Of a stretch of 64,000 bases of DNA, positions 25,138 through 33,256 are shown one piece after another. The stretch's first letter is position 1, and every line of letters starts with the position of its first letter. Source of the DNA: Terriglobia bacterium (GTDB lineage Bacteria > Acidobacteriota > Terriglobia > Bryobacterales > Bryobacteraceae); contig JAIQFI010000004.1 in assembly GCA_020073345.1 (NCBI GenBank), forward strand, positions 142,729-206,728. Reading direction: 5' to 3'. The position numbers were made by a program, and so were the translations under genes. The notes under the pieces were generated by a model. The model did not search any database. It saw nothing but the letters and a program-made list of their open reading frames with translations, and had not been told where the DNA came from.

Positions 25138-26079
25138 TTAATCTAAACCACGAAATTTGCGATAGAACGGCAGCCGCCAGCCGGGGGTATGGGGGTCGGG
25201 CGGCGGCGGGACTACCAACTCATTCTTAACAGGGAGGCGGCGGAGGTGCACCCCCGCGATGTCGACCATCTCCTCAAACATTACGGTTCGCCGGTTTTCG
25301 ATCCGCCGGACACAATCCAGCTGTTCTTGAAACGGCTTCTCCTGGTAGCAATTCTTACGCATCGCCGAATTGAACTTGAATACCGTCATTTCCTCCGTGG
25401 AAACGAACTTCAACCCCGCCTCCACGCCTCGATACACAAAATCCACGTCCGGATTCCGCCAGACTTCGCGATAGTCCTTCCACTCTCCGATCCGGGACAC
25501 CACCTCCCGGCGATGCACCAATCCCGAAACCGGCAGGGCCTGCCGGCCGTCATAACCGTCTTTCGGATGGATACCAGCTACGTCGCGATAGTTGCTGCCT
25601 GGGGGCCCGATCATCTCGACGAGAGAAGAGGCGAAATCCGCTTTGCTCCGGTCGATCGCCACCACCAGCGTTCGAAGATGCTCGGGATGCCAGATGTCGT
25701 CATGGCCGAGATAGGCGATATAGCGGCCGCGAGCCAGCCGCAGTCCCGCATTGTTCGGCGCCGTCTGATGCCCGTAGTTTCGCGGCAAATTATGCCAGCG
25801 GACACGGGCATCGCCAAACGATTGAGCGACGGCTTCCGAATCGTCGGTGCAACCGTCCCCGACCACGAGGATCTCGAAATCCTGTTCCGTCTGCCACAGC
25901 ACGCTGTGGATCGCCAGACGGAGCACGCTACTCCAGTTGTATGTGGCGATGATCACCGATACCAGAGGCTCGGCAGAAGGCTCCTCGCGGACGATCCGGA
26001 TCGCCGGGAGGGTACGGGTCGCGTACTTAAGAGAGCGGGCCGCCAGGACCAGCAGTTGCCAAGGGGAAAGGTATTCCAC
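25138..26079 (-). CDS. Family-2 glycosyltransferase
   Basis: A GTG at 26079 starts a 313-residue protein. The GT-A nucleotide-binding core is clear: PLVSVIIATYNWSSVLRLAIHSVL, ILVVGDGCTDDSEAV, and the metal-binding acidic pair in IAYLGHDDIWHPEHL. The C-terminal part (about 200-313) is less conserved and has no membrane helix, so the enzyme is probably cytoplasmic or peripheral. Acceptor and sugar are unknown. With the following epimerase-like gene it forms a two-gene surface-sugar unit, divergent from the BlaI/BlaR1-type operon. Confidence 0.88.
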   Translation of the reverse strand: MEYLSPWQLLVLAARSLKYATRTLPAIRIVREEPSAEPLVSVIIATYNWSSVLRLAIHSVLWQTEQDFEILVVGDGCTDDSEAVAQSFGDARVRWHNLPRNYGHQTAPNNAGLRLARGRYIAYLGHDDIWHPEHLRTLVVAIDRSKADFASSLVEMIGPPGSNYRDVAGIHPKDGYDGRQALPVSGLVHRREVVSRIGEWKDYREVWRNPDVDFVYRGVEAGLKFVSTEEMTVFKFNSAMRKNCYQEKPFQEQLDCVRRIENRRTVMFEEMVDIAGVHLRRLPVKNELVVPPPPDPHTPGWRLPFYRKFRGLD

Positions 26080-26136
26080 GGACAGACCTTATTCTACCGT
26101 TTCAGGCGGCGTGCCGCTTCCAGCAAAAGTTTCCTC

Positions 26137-26172
26137 TTGACACGCTAACGACTTCGTACTAATGTCTTAGTA
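26137..26172 (+). promoter_or_regulatory. Sigma-70 promoter with BlaI-type operator, predicted leaderless
   Basis: A consensus -35 TTGACA lies at 26137-26142. After 17 bases comes TAATGT (26160-26165), which keeps the three most important -10 bases. The perfect inverted repeat TACTAA-TGTC-TTAGTA spans 26157-26172, covering the -10 and the predicted start point, and resembles BlaI/MecI-family operators. The expected +1 is 26172, the A of the ATG of the regulator gene, and no ribosome-binding site fits upstream within such a transcript. Confidence 0.6.
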
Positions 26173-26540
26173 TGTCTAAGGCCAAGACCACCCTTACCGG
26201 GCAGGAACTGGAAATCATGAAAGTGATCTGGAAGCTGGGCGCGCCCACGGTGCGCCAAGTCTATGAAAACCTGCTCAAGCGCCGGAAAGTGGCCTATACC
26301 ACCGTGATGACCATGATGAACATCCTGGAGCAGAAGGGTTATCTCAAGAAGAGCCAAGGCGAGCGCGCGTTCGTGTATACACCCAGCCGCCCCGAGAAGC
26401 AAGTCATTCGCGCGATGGTCCGCGAGTTCGTCGATCGCGTGTTCAATGGCGCCGCGGAACCCCTGCTGCTACACCTGGTCGAGGATGACCAGCTCACCAA
26501 GGAAGAGCTGGATGAGATCCGGAAGAGCATACGCTCATGA
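26172..26540 (+). CDS. BlaI/MecI/CopY-family transcriptional repressor
   Basis: The 122-residue winged-helix protein starts MSKAKTTLTGQELEIMKVIWKLG, with VRQVYENLLKRRKVAYTTVMTMMNILEQKGYL as the recognition region. The C-terminal dimerisation part carries the acidic end LTKEELDEIRKSI. BlaI repressors bind palindromic operators as dimers and are released when the partner BlaR1 protease triggers their cleavage. The next gene encodes such a partner and overlaps by four bases (ATGA). A 16-bp palindrome at the promoter suggests autoregulation. In this phylum such pairs are common and not necessarily linked to beta-lactams; no beta-lactamase is nearby. Confidence 0.93.
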   Translation: MSKAKTTLTGQELEIMKVIWKLGAPTVRQVYENLLKRRKVAYTTVMTMMNILEQKGYLKKSQGERAFVYTPSRPEKQVIRAMVREFVDRVFNGAAEPLLLHLVEDDQLTKEELDEIRKSIRS

Positions 26541-28468
26541 ACTCTCTTATGTTCGACAACCTCCTTGCCTGGTCCGCACAGGTCTCGATACTGGTGATTG
26601 TGGCCGCGGCGGCTGGTTACGCGCTGCGTCATGCGCGCGCCCGGTTGTATTTCTGGCAGGCGATCCTGGTCGTCGCGGTGATGCTGCCGTTCATCGCCCC
26701 GAGGGAGCAGCCGGTGCTGGCCGCATTGGGACCCGCCGTTCCGGCAACAGTGGCGTTCGATAGCACAGCGGCTCCCGTTCCGGCATCAGCGGCCTGGGGC
26801 GTCGAGCAACTACTGGTATTGCTGGGCGCCGGCGCAGCGCTTCGGCTGGTGTGGGTCGCCGTGGGATTGCTGAGATTAACTCGCATCCTGAAACGCGCCC
26901 AGCTTCTGCAACAGCCTCCCGTCGCGTTCAGCGGAGAGGCCCGCTGGTATGTGTCGGATGAAGTAAGCGGTCCGGTGACCTTCGGGTGGCTGCAACCCTC
27001 TATTCTGCTGCCCGCAAGGGTTAGAGAATTGACGGCGAGCGCGCAGGAAGCGATCGCCAGCCACGAACTATTCCACGTACATCGCCGCGACTGGCTGTTT
27101 GTCATGGCGGAGGAACTGATCCGCAGCCTCCTGTGGTTTCATCCAGCCGTATGGTTCGTCCTCTCACGCATCCAGCTCGCGCGGGAGCAGGTGGTGGATC
27201 AAGAAGTGGTGCATGCCACGCGCGATCGCGCCAGCTACTTGGACGCGCTGGTGTCGGTAGCCGCGCACAAGTTGCAGGCCGACGTCGCGCCGGCGCCGTT
27301 ATTTTTGAAGAAACGCCAGCTCGCCGTGCGAGTGCAGGCTTTATTGAAGGAGACTTCTATGTCCGCATCCCGTCTTGCCGCCCACGTTTCAGTCGCTGCA
27401 TTGGTAGCCATCATCGGTGCTGGCGCTGCCGTCTGGTTCTTCCCCCTGCGGAGTGCCGCGCAAGTGGTTCCGGATGATCCCGGTATTACGGTTGATGCCG
27501 GTGCGCCACTGGCGCATCGCACGCCCGTGCGTCGTCCGAACGCAAACGTCATTGGCGATGTGCTTCTGGAGCTTACGCTGAACTCCAAAGGCGAGGTCGC
27601 CGATGCACGCGTCCTGAGCGGTCCCGACGAATTGCGCAAGGCTGCGCTGGCAAGCGTGCTGGAGTGGCACTACGCGGCGGATACGGCGCCGCCTTCGGCC
27701 GTGCACGCGACGATTCATTTCGGACAACGATCAGTTGCACAAGGGCTCGCATCGGACGCTCCTTCGCCGCCACCGCCACCTCCTGGCCCACCGCTAGGCG
27801 TGAGAGGCGGGATTGGCGCAGGCAAGGGCGGCGGGCGCGGAGCCGGAATCGGAGGCGGAATCGGCCAGGGACCTCCTCCACCGCCTCCACCGCCGCCACC
27901 ACCGCCGCCGAATCAGCCACCTCCACCGGAGAGTGCCGTAGTACAGAGCATCTATTTTAGGGGCCTGAGCCCCGAATTGCAGCAGCGCTTGCAGGATCGC
28001 CTGACCATTCGAGCGGGCGATGCACTGGGCAGATTCAGTCGGCTCCAGGATGAGCTCCAGCAGGTCGACGAGCATCTGACGGTAAGCTGGATTTATGACC
28101 CGCAGCGCACTAGCGTATTGCTATACATCATGCTGTCGTTCCCGCCTCCGCCTGGTGCGGCCGCTGCCACGCTGGCTCCCGGAGTTTTCCGGATCGGCGG
28201 AGGTGTCAGCGCTCCTGTTCCAATAGTCAAACCCGAACCTGAATACTCCGAAGAAGCCCGCCGAGCCAAGTGGCAAGGTGCGGTCCTCCTGCAAGTGACC
28301 GTGGACGAGAACGGCGTCCCGCAGGACATCAAGGTCGTCCGTCCGCTGGGCATGGGCCTGGACCAGAAGGCGATCGAAGCCGTGCAGCAGTGGCGCTTCA
28401 AGCCTACCTTGCTAAACGGGAAGCCAGTTCCGGTCTCCGCCAACATCGAAGTCAACTTCCGCCTGTAG
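26537..28468 (+). CDS. BlaR1/M56-type membrane metallopeptidase with TonB-like C-terminus
   Basis: The 643-residue protein has about four membrane helices in its N-terminal part (near 15-30, 38-55, 90-112 and 278-297). The M56 zinc site is His176-Glu177-x-x-His180 (SHELFHVHRRD). After the last helix come a first TonB-C-like unit (about 335-395), a low-complexity Pro- and Gly-rich region (about 410-475), and a complete C-terminal TonB domain (about 565-643: PEPEYSEEARRAKWQG, DENGVPQDIKVVRPLG, WRFKPTLLNGKPV). There is no penicillin-binding sensor domain. The sensing part therefore appears replaced by TonB-type modules, which may read an outer-membrane or peptidoglycan-linked signal. Confidence 0.88.
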   Translation: MNSLMFDNLLAWSAQVSILVIVAAAAGYALRHARARLYFWQAILVVAVMLPFIAPREQPVLAALGPAVPATVAFDSTAAPVPASAAWGVEQLLVLLGAGAALRLVWVAVGLLRLTRILKRAQLLQQPPVAFSGEARWYVSDEVSGPVTFGWLQPSILLPARVRELTASAQEAIASHELFHVHRRDWLFVMAEELIRSLLWFHPAVWFVLSRIQLAREQVVDQEVVHATRDRASYLDALVSVAAHKLQADVAPAPLFLKKRQLAVRVQALLKETSMSASRLAAHVSVAALVAIIGAGAAVWFFPLRSAAQVVPDDPGITVDAGAPLAHRTPVRRPNANVIGDVLLELTLNSKGEVADARVLSGPDELRKAALASVLEWHYAADTAPPSAVHATIHFGQRSVAQGLASDAPSPPPPPPGPPLGVRGGIGAGKGGGRGAGIGGGIGQGPPPPPPPPPPPPPNQPPPPESAVVQSIYFRGLSPELQQRLQDRLTIRAGDALGRFSRLQDELQQVDEHLTVSWIYDPQRTSVLLYIMLSFPPPPGAAAATLAPGVFRIGGGVSAPVPIVKPEPEYSEEARRAKWQGAVLLQVTVDENGVPQDIKVVRPLGMGLDQKAIEAVQQWRFKPTLLNGKPVPVSANIEVNFRL

Positions 28469-28513
28469 CGCGGCTCAAGGGCGTGTTGGGCGATAATATG
28501 GATTCCGCTCAAC

Positions 28514-28837
28514 ATGCCCAAAATCACCTATATTTCAGACGCCGGAGTTTCGCGCACCATCGACGTTCCCGCCGGCGACACCGTCATGGAAGGCGCCGTT
28601 CAGAACAACGTCGACGGTATCGTCGCTGAATGCGGCGGCAACTGCCAGTGCGCCACCTGTCACGTCTACGTCGAGGAAAAGTTCCTGCCGTTGCTGGACC
28701 CCATCGGCGAGGATCAGGATGCGATGCTCGATACGACGGCCTCGCCCCGCAAATCCAATAGCCGCCTCGGCTGCCAGATCCACGTGAAAGCGGAGCTGGA
28801 CGGTCTGGTGGTCCACACACCCCCCACCCAGCAATAA
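28514..28837 (+). CDS. 2Fe-2S ferredoxin (adrenodoxin/ISC type)
   Basis: The 107-residue ferredoxin has the adrenodoxin-type cluster motif Cys-x5-Cys-x2-Cys in ECGGNCQCATCHVYV and the fourth Cys in SRLGCQIHV; an extra Cys lies in NCQC. VPAGDTVMEGAVQNNVDGI precedes the cluster as in putidaredoxin and terpredoxin. It carries electrons to oxygenases such as P450s or Rieske enzymes. The ferredoxin reductase gene follows 19 bases later. No P450 or Rieske oxygenase gene is in the window; the CADD-type enzyme is encoded next to the reductase but on the other strand. Confidence 0.93.
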   Translation: MPKITYISDAGVSRTIDVPAGDTVMEGAVQNNVDGIVAECGGNCQCATCHVYVEEKFLPLLDPIGEDQDAMLDTTASPRKSNSRLGCQIHVKAELDGLVVHTPPTQQ

Positions 28838-28856
28838 CCGCGACAATAACTCATAA

Positions 28857-30035
28857 GTGGCCGTCGTCATCATTGGCGGAGGACAAGGCGGATTTCAGAC
28901 CGCCGCGTCCCTGCGCGCCGAGGGTTACGAAGAGCACATCACGCTGATCGGCGACGAACCCGGCGTTCCTTATCAAAGGCCTCCGCTCTCGAAGGGCTTC
29001 TTGCTCGGCAAACAGGAGCAGCGTCACGCCGAGCTGCGCCCCGCCGCGTTCTACGAGACGCAGCGCATCACGCTGGTAACAGCACGCGCGACGGCCATCG
29101 ATCGCGAGGCTCGGCGCGTAAAACTCGCATCGGGAGAGCAAATCGAGTACGACACCTTGGTGCTCGCCACTGGGGCGCGCAACCGCATGCTGCCGCATGA
29201 AGACGTTTTCTACCTCCGCACGCTGGGCGAGGCCACTGAAATTCGGCAGCGTTTGTCCGCAGCGCAGGATGTCGTGGTGATCGGCGGCGGATTCATCGGA
29301 CTAGAAGTAGCCGCCGCTGCGCGCACCCTAGGCAAACAGGTCACGGTGATCGAGGGGCAAGAGAGGCTGATGGCGCGCGTCGTCGCGCCGGTGGTGTCGG
29401 AATACTTCCGCAACCAGCATGAGGCCAAGGGTGTCGACGTCCTGCTGAACGCGACGCTGTACCGCATTGGCGACAAGGAAGTGTTGCTGGGGGAACGAAC
29501 CCGCCGCCCGGCGGATCTGGTGATCGCCGGGATCGGCGTGGTGCCGAATGTGGAACTCGCCCGCGAGGCCGGTTTGCCTGTAGGCAACGGCATTACCGTA
29601 AACGAGTACCTGCAGACTCCCGACCAGCGCATCTTCGCGATCGGCGATTGCGCCGAGTGTCCCAGCATCTTTGCCGAAGCGTGCGTGCGTCTGGAATCGG
29701 TGCAGAACGCCGTCGATCAAGCAGCCTGCGTCGCCAAGGCAATTGTCGGCCACCGGGCGCCTTACACGGCGGTGCCGTGGTTTTGGACCGACCAGTACGA
29801 CATCCATTTGCAGATGGCGGGTTTGCCGGCGGGATTCGACCAGGTGGTGACGCGCGGCGATCCACAGACTCGTAAGTTTTCTGTGTTCTACTTCCGGGGC
29901 GGGAGGTTGTGCGCCGTGGATTCCGTCAATCGGCCGGCGGATCACCTGGCGGCGAGGAAGCTGATCGGGGCCCGCACAACGCTGAGCCCCGACCAAGCCA
30001 AGGATGAGAGTTTCGACTTGAAGTCAGCTGTTTAA
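28857..30035 (+). CDS. FAD-dependent ferredoxin reductase
   Basis: The GTG at 28857 starts a 392-residue protein of the putidaredoxin/rubredoxin-reductase family. FAD-binding VIIGGGQGGFQTAASLR is at the N-terminus, with PYQRPPLSKGFL next; NAD(P)-binding VVIGGGFIGLEVAAAAR is in the middle, and IFAIGDCAE is the second FAD block. A reductase C-terminal domain (about 320-392: VPWFWTDQYDIHLQMAG) completes it. It transfers electrons from NAD(P)H to the ferredoxin encoded just upstream. The stop overlaps that of the convergent CADD-like gene (TTAA, 30032-30035). Confidence 0.93.
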   Translation: MAVVIIGGGQGGFQTAASLRAEGYEEHITLIGDEPGVPYQRPPLSKGFLLGKQEQRHAELRPAAFYETQRITLVTARATAIDREARRVKLASGEQIEYDTLVLATGARNRMLPHEDVFYLRTLGEATEIRQRLSAAQDVVVIGGGFIGLEVAAAARTLGKQVTVIEGQERLMARVVAPVVSEYFRNQHEAKGVDVLLNATLYRIGDKEVLLGERTRRPADLVIAGIGVVPNVELAREAGLPVGNGITVNEYLQTPDQRIFAIGDCAECPSIFAEACVRLESVQNAVDQAACVAKAIVGHRAPYTAVPWFWTDQYDIHLQMAGLPAGFDQVVTRGDPQTRKFSVFYFRGGRLCAVDSVNRPADHLAARKLIGARTTLSPDQAKDESFDLKSAV

Positions 30036-30700
30036 TTTACGCTGGTGCACTGGCAGCCGGCGTAGATTTCGTCCAGCGCTCCGTTCAGTGCGTCCAGAAC
30101 GCGATCGGCGACCGCGGCAGCCTCGGCAGCCGGAACGTTGTGCCGCGCGATCAGAGCGTCCCACTGCGCGGCGTGCTCCACGTCCGCCGATTCGTGAACG
30201 GCGAAGTAGCGCAACGTCTCATCGTCGGTGATCTTGTAGTTGGCCTTGAGACCTTCGATCTTGGCGGCCGATACCGCGGGGATCTGGTTCTCGTAGCAGT
30301 ACAAGCCCGCGGCGGCGAGTCCGGTGTCCATCTTGGCGATGGAACGGAACGTCTCGACCAGCGCCTTCATCTTCGGGCCGGCGGCTTGACCGAGCACGGC
30401 CTGGCGCGATTCGCCCAGTCCTGCGGCGAAATCCAGCCACAGGTCGGGATGGGTCGGTGAAGTGGCTTCTTCGTCTGCCAGGTTCGCGGCGATGGTCTGC
30501 CGTGAAGCGAGGTCTTCGCAGCGGCTGTGCATCTCGCTCAAATAAGCGGGAAACGCCCGGACGTGGGTGAAGTACTGGCGCGCGTAGGACTGCAGGTCTT
30601 CGAGAGACAGCTCGCCCTTGCTCCAGGCCACGTAGAACGGATGCTTCAAGAGGTGTTTGGCATCAATCTTTTGGTTTAAAACTTCGATGGTCGAAGACAT
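30032..30700 (-). CDS. CADD-type haem-oxygenase-fold diiron enzyme (probable pABA synthase)
   Basis: The 222-residue protein matches the CADD/PqqC-like family and resembles Chlamydia CADD, the self-sacrificing enzyme that makes 4-aminobenzoate from one of its own tyrosines. The key positions align: tyrosine in HPFYVAWSKG (Tyr23, counterpart of CADD Tyr27), metal ligands Glu77, His84 (DEEATSPTH), Glu137 (YCYENQIP), His169, Asp173 and His176 (HESADVEH), and Lys147, ten residues after Glu137 as in CADD Lys152. This would feed folate synthesis without PabABC. It is convergent with the ferredoxin reductase and divergent from an MFS gene. The alignment was made from memory and should be checked. 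Confidence 0.85.
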   Translation of the reverse strand: MSSTIEVLNQKIDAKHLLKHPFYVAWSKGELSLEDLQSYARQYFTHVRAFPAYLSEMHSRCEDLASRQTIAANLADEEATSPTHPDLWLDFAAGLGESRQAVLGQAAGPKMKALVETFRSIAKMDTGLAAAGLYCYENQIPAVSAAKIEGLKANYKITDDETLRYFAVHESADVEHAAQWDALIARHNVPAAEAAAVADRVLDALNGALDEIYAGCQCTSVN

Positions 30701-30720
30701 ATGTGGAGTATTCTACCAGA

Positions 30721-31935
30721 ATGTGGGCCGCCTCCCTAGTGATGATGGTGTGCTCCTGGCTGTCCTACGTCGACCGCCAGATTCTGGCGACGCTTTCCGT
30801 GGTGATCCTCGCCGACACCGGCCTCAGCACCGAACGGTATACCGAAGTGGTTTCGGCGTTCTCGATCGCTTACATGCTCGGGAATCCGCTATGGGGCTCG
30901 CTGCTGGATTACGTAGGATTGCGCAAAGGCATGCTGGCGGCCGTTGCTATCTGGAGCGTGGCCAGCGCATCGCATGCCTGGGTCGGGTACGGAACGGCCG
31001 CATTTCTGGGATTTGCCGCGGCCCGCGCGCTTTTAGGATTCGGCGAAGGTGCTACTTTTCCTGGGGGATTCCGCACCGCCATGGATTCCCTGCCCCCCAA
31101 CCGCCAGTCTCGCGGCATAGCGATTTCCTATAGCGGCGGATCGCTCGGAGCGATCGTGACCCCCTTCCTGGTGATCCCGATCGCGGCGCGTTTTGGCTGG
31201 AGATCCGCATTTCTGGTAACTGGCGCGTCGGGATTGGCATGGCTGGCGCTGTGGGCGAGAGTCGCGCGGCCACCGTACCTGCGGGTGCCGGAACGTAAGC
31301 CGGCAAAGGTCGTTTGGCCAAATTTGCTAGAGAGACGGTTCTGGGCGCTGGTGTGCGGCTATTCGCTGGGCGCGATCGCGCTGGGGCCGATCCTGTATTT
31401 GAGTTCGCTGTACCTGAATCGCGTGTTCGGCGTATCGCAGGACGACTTGAAGTATTACCTGTGGGTGCCTCCGGCCGGCTGGGAGGTTGGGTATTTTTTC
31501 TGGGGCTGGGTGGCCGACCGATATGCTTCAGGCGAGAATCGGCCCGCGGGCTTGTTCCTGCTGCTGACGATTCTTCAGCTACCCCTTGCAGCCGTGACGT
31601 GGCTCACGTCACCAGTGCTAGTAATGATCGTGTTCTTCTGGTCCATGTTCATCGCCGCGGGCTTCATCGTGGTTGCGCTGCGCGCAGCCGCGCGCGCTTA
31701 TCCGGTGGGACAAACGTCGATGGTGGCGGGCTTGGGCGCAGGTACGTGGTCAGCGCTGGTGGCAGTGCTGCTGCCGCTACTGGGGCGCTGGTTCGACCAG
31801 CAGCGCTATACGGAAACGTTCGTGTTAGTGACGCTGATCCCGGTGGCGGGGACGGCTCTCTGGCTGTGGTTGACTAGGCAGCCGGATTCATTTGCTGGTA
31901 GTGCTTCCGATAGGGCCGCCGCGTCAGTGAAATGA
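30721..31935 (+). CDS. MFS transporter
   Basis: The 404-residue protein has about 12 hydrophobic segments. The first helix region contains CSWLSYVDRQILATL, typical of the ACS/hexuronate-like anion:cation symporter side of MFS. The inter-helix loop GSLLDYVGLRKGML corresponds to the MFS signature loop. The ATG at 30721 is preferred, with GGAG 13 bases upstream, though a GTG at 30703 is possible. It is divergent from the CADD-type gene by only 20 bases. Its 3' end overlaps the convergent second MFS gene by 62 bases. Substrate unknown. Confidence 0.85.
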   Translation: MWAASLVMMVCSWLSYVDRQILATLSVVILADTGLSTERYTEVVSAFSIAYMLGNPLWGSLLDYVGLRKGMLAAVAIWSVASASHAWVGYGTAAFLGFAAARALLGFGEGATFPGGFRTAMDSLPPNRQSRGIAISYSGGSLGAIVTPFLVIPIAARFGWRSAFLVTGASGLAWLALWARVARPPYLRVPERKPAKVVWPNLLERRFWALVCGYSLGAIALGPILYLSSLYLNRVFGVSQDDLKYYLWVPPAGWEVGYFFWGWVADRYASGENRPAGLFLLLTILQLPLAAVTWLTSPVLVMIVFFWSMFIAAGFIVVALRAAARAYPVGQTSMVAGLGAGTWSALVAVLLPLLGRWFDQQRYTETFVLVTLIPVAGTALWLWLTRQPDSFAGSASDRAAASVK

Positions 31936-33232
31936 CGACCAGCATCAACGCCCCGGCAACTGCCATGGTGATCGAAATTCCAGCGCCGATCATCTTGGGA
32001 TCCTTGAACAGATAATCGGCGAACACGCCCGGCATCAGCGGCCCCAGCGTCAGGCCGCCCAGGTTCAGGATGAACAGATACAACGCGCCTACCTGCGCGC
32101 GCATCTGATTGGGAAAAATCAGTTGCAAGGCCGCGCCCGCGGTGCCCATCGGCAAAACGAGAAAGAACAATCCCGGGCCGATCAGCGCCAGCGACCACAC
32201 CGCGCTGGGCATCAGCATCGCCGGAACCAGGAACAGCAGAATCCCAATCGCGCAGGGAAAGGCCACTAGCAATGGCGCATCCACGATTCCGCGCTTCGAC
32301 CAGCGCTCGCTGAGCCATCCACCGACGTACAAGCCCAGGCAGCCGAATGTAAGAATCAGGAATCCCAGTGCTCGTCCCGTTTGGCCGATGTTCCAGCCGT
32401 GGGCCCGGAGGAAATAGGTAGGCACCCAGGCCGTGAATCCATAGTTGCAGGCGGCCTGAAAGACGAAGCCGATCGAGATACCCACAACCGATTGCCAGCG
32501 GGAACCGATCTCCGTGAATGTGTCCGCCATGCTGAGCTTGGTGACCCCGGCAGCAGTCCGCGCGAGATTCTTGCGGATCGGCTCCTTCACGGTGTAGACC
32601 AGCAGGGCGAAGAGGAGTCCGGGCAAGCCGAGAATCAGAAACGTCAGGCGCCAGGAGGCGATGGTTCCCAGGATCGGCAGCGTGATTTCGGGCTGGCGCG
32701 TCACCGCCTGCACAGCCGTTCCTCCGACTACGAGAGCGAGCCCGGAGCCGAGCAGTTGGCCGATGTAGAACACGCTCAGCGCGGCTCCCAACCGTTCCTT
32801 CGGAAAAAGATCCGAGAGGATCGAAAACGATGCCGGATTCAGGCCGGCTTCGCCGATACCGACGCCCATGCGGGCCAGAAAAAGCGTGGTGTAGCTCCGG
32901 GCCAACGCGCAGCCGGCAGTGAAGACGCTCCAGAAGGCGATGCAGACCGAAATTAAATTCCTGCGATTGGCCGAATCCGCCCAGCGTCCCAGGGGCAAGC
33001 CCATCACCGCGTAGAACAACGCGAACGAAAATCCTTGCAGCAGTCCGACCAGCGTATCGTTGATCTTGAGATCGGCCTTGATAAACGGCACCAGCAGGCT
33101 GAGGATCTGCCGATCGACGAAAGAGAGCGTGTAGCACAGCATCAGCACCACGGCGGCATACCAGGCGGTGTGCGAAGGGATAGAGGCCGGTGAGCCGGAC
33201 GCGCTGGCATCCGGACGGCGTGTGGGCGTCAT
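31874..33232 (-). CDS. MFS transporter
   Basis: The start at 33232 gives MTPTRRPDASASGSPASI and 452 residues with about 12 membrane helices. The first helix contains CYTLSFVDRQILSLLVPF, and the loop GLPLGRWADSANRRNLI is the MFS signature. It is similar in pattern to the convergent neighbour (both have DRQIL in helix 1) but is a different subfamily resembling the spinster/sugar-phosphate-type permeases. The open frame runs on upstream as antisense of the P-loop kinase gene; that part is not coding. The divergent kinase gene starts 24 bases away. Confidence 0.87.
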   Translation of the reverse strand: MTPTRRPDASASGSPASIPSHTAWYAAVVLMLCYTLSFVDRQILSLLVPFIKADLKINDTLVGLLQGFSFALFYAVMGLPLGRWADSANRRNLISVCIAFWSVFTAGCALARSYTTLFLARMGVGIGEAGLNPASFSILSDLFPKERLGAALSVFYIGQLLGSGLALVVGGTAVQAVTRQPEITLPILGTIASWRLTFLILGLPGLLFALLVYTVKEPIRKNLARTAAGVTKLSMADTFTEIGSRWQSVVGISIGFVFQAACNYGFTAWVPTYFLRAHGWNIGQTGRALGFLILTFGCLGLYVGGWLSERWSKRGIVDAPLLVAFPCAIGILLFLVPAMLMPSAVWSLALIGPGLFFLVLPMGTAGAALQLIFPNQMRAQVGALYLFILNLGGLTLGPLMPGVFADYLFKDPKMIGAGISITMAVAGALMLVVISLTRRPYRKHYQQMNPAA

Positions 33233-33256
33233 GGTCCGAACCAATATACTGCAATC

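Noticed and set aside
27767..27940. Possible CRISPR or minisatellite from repeated CCA/CCG-rich units
   Set aside because: This is in-frame coding sequence for proline- and glycine-rich segments of the BlaR1-like protein; there are no spacers.
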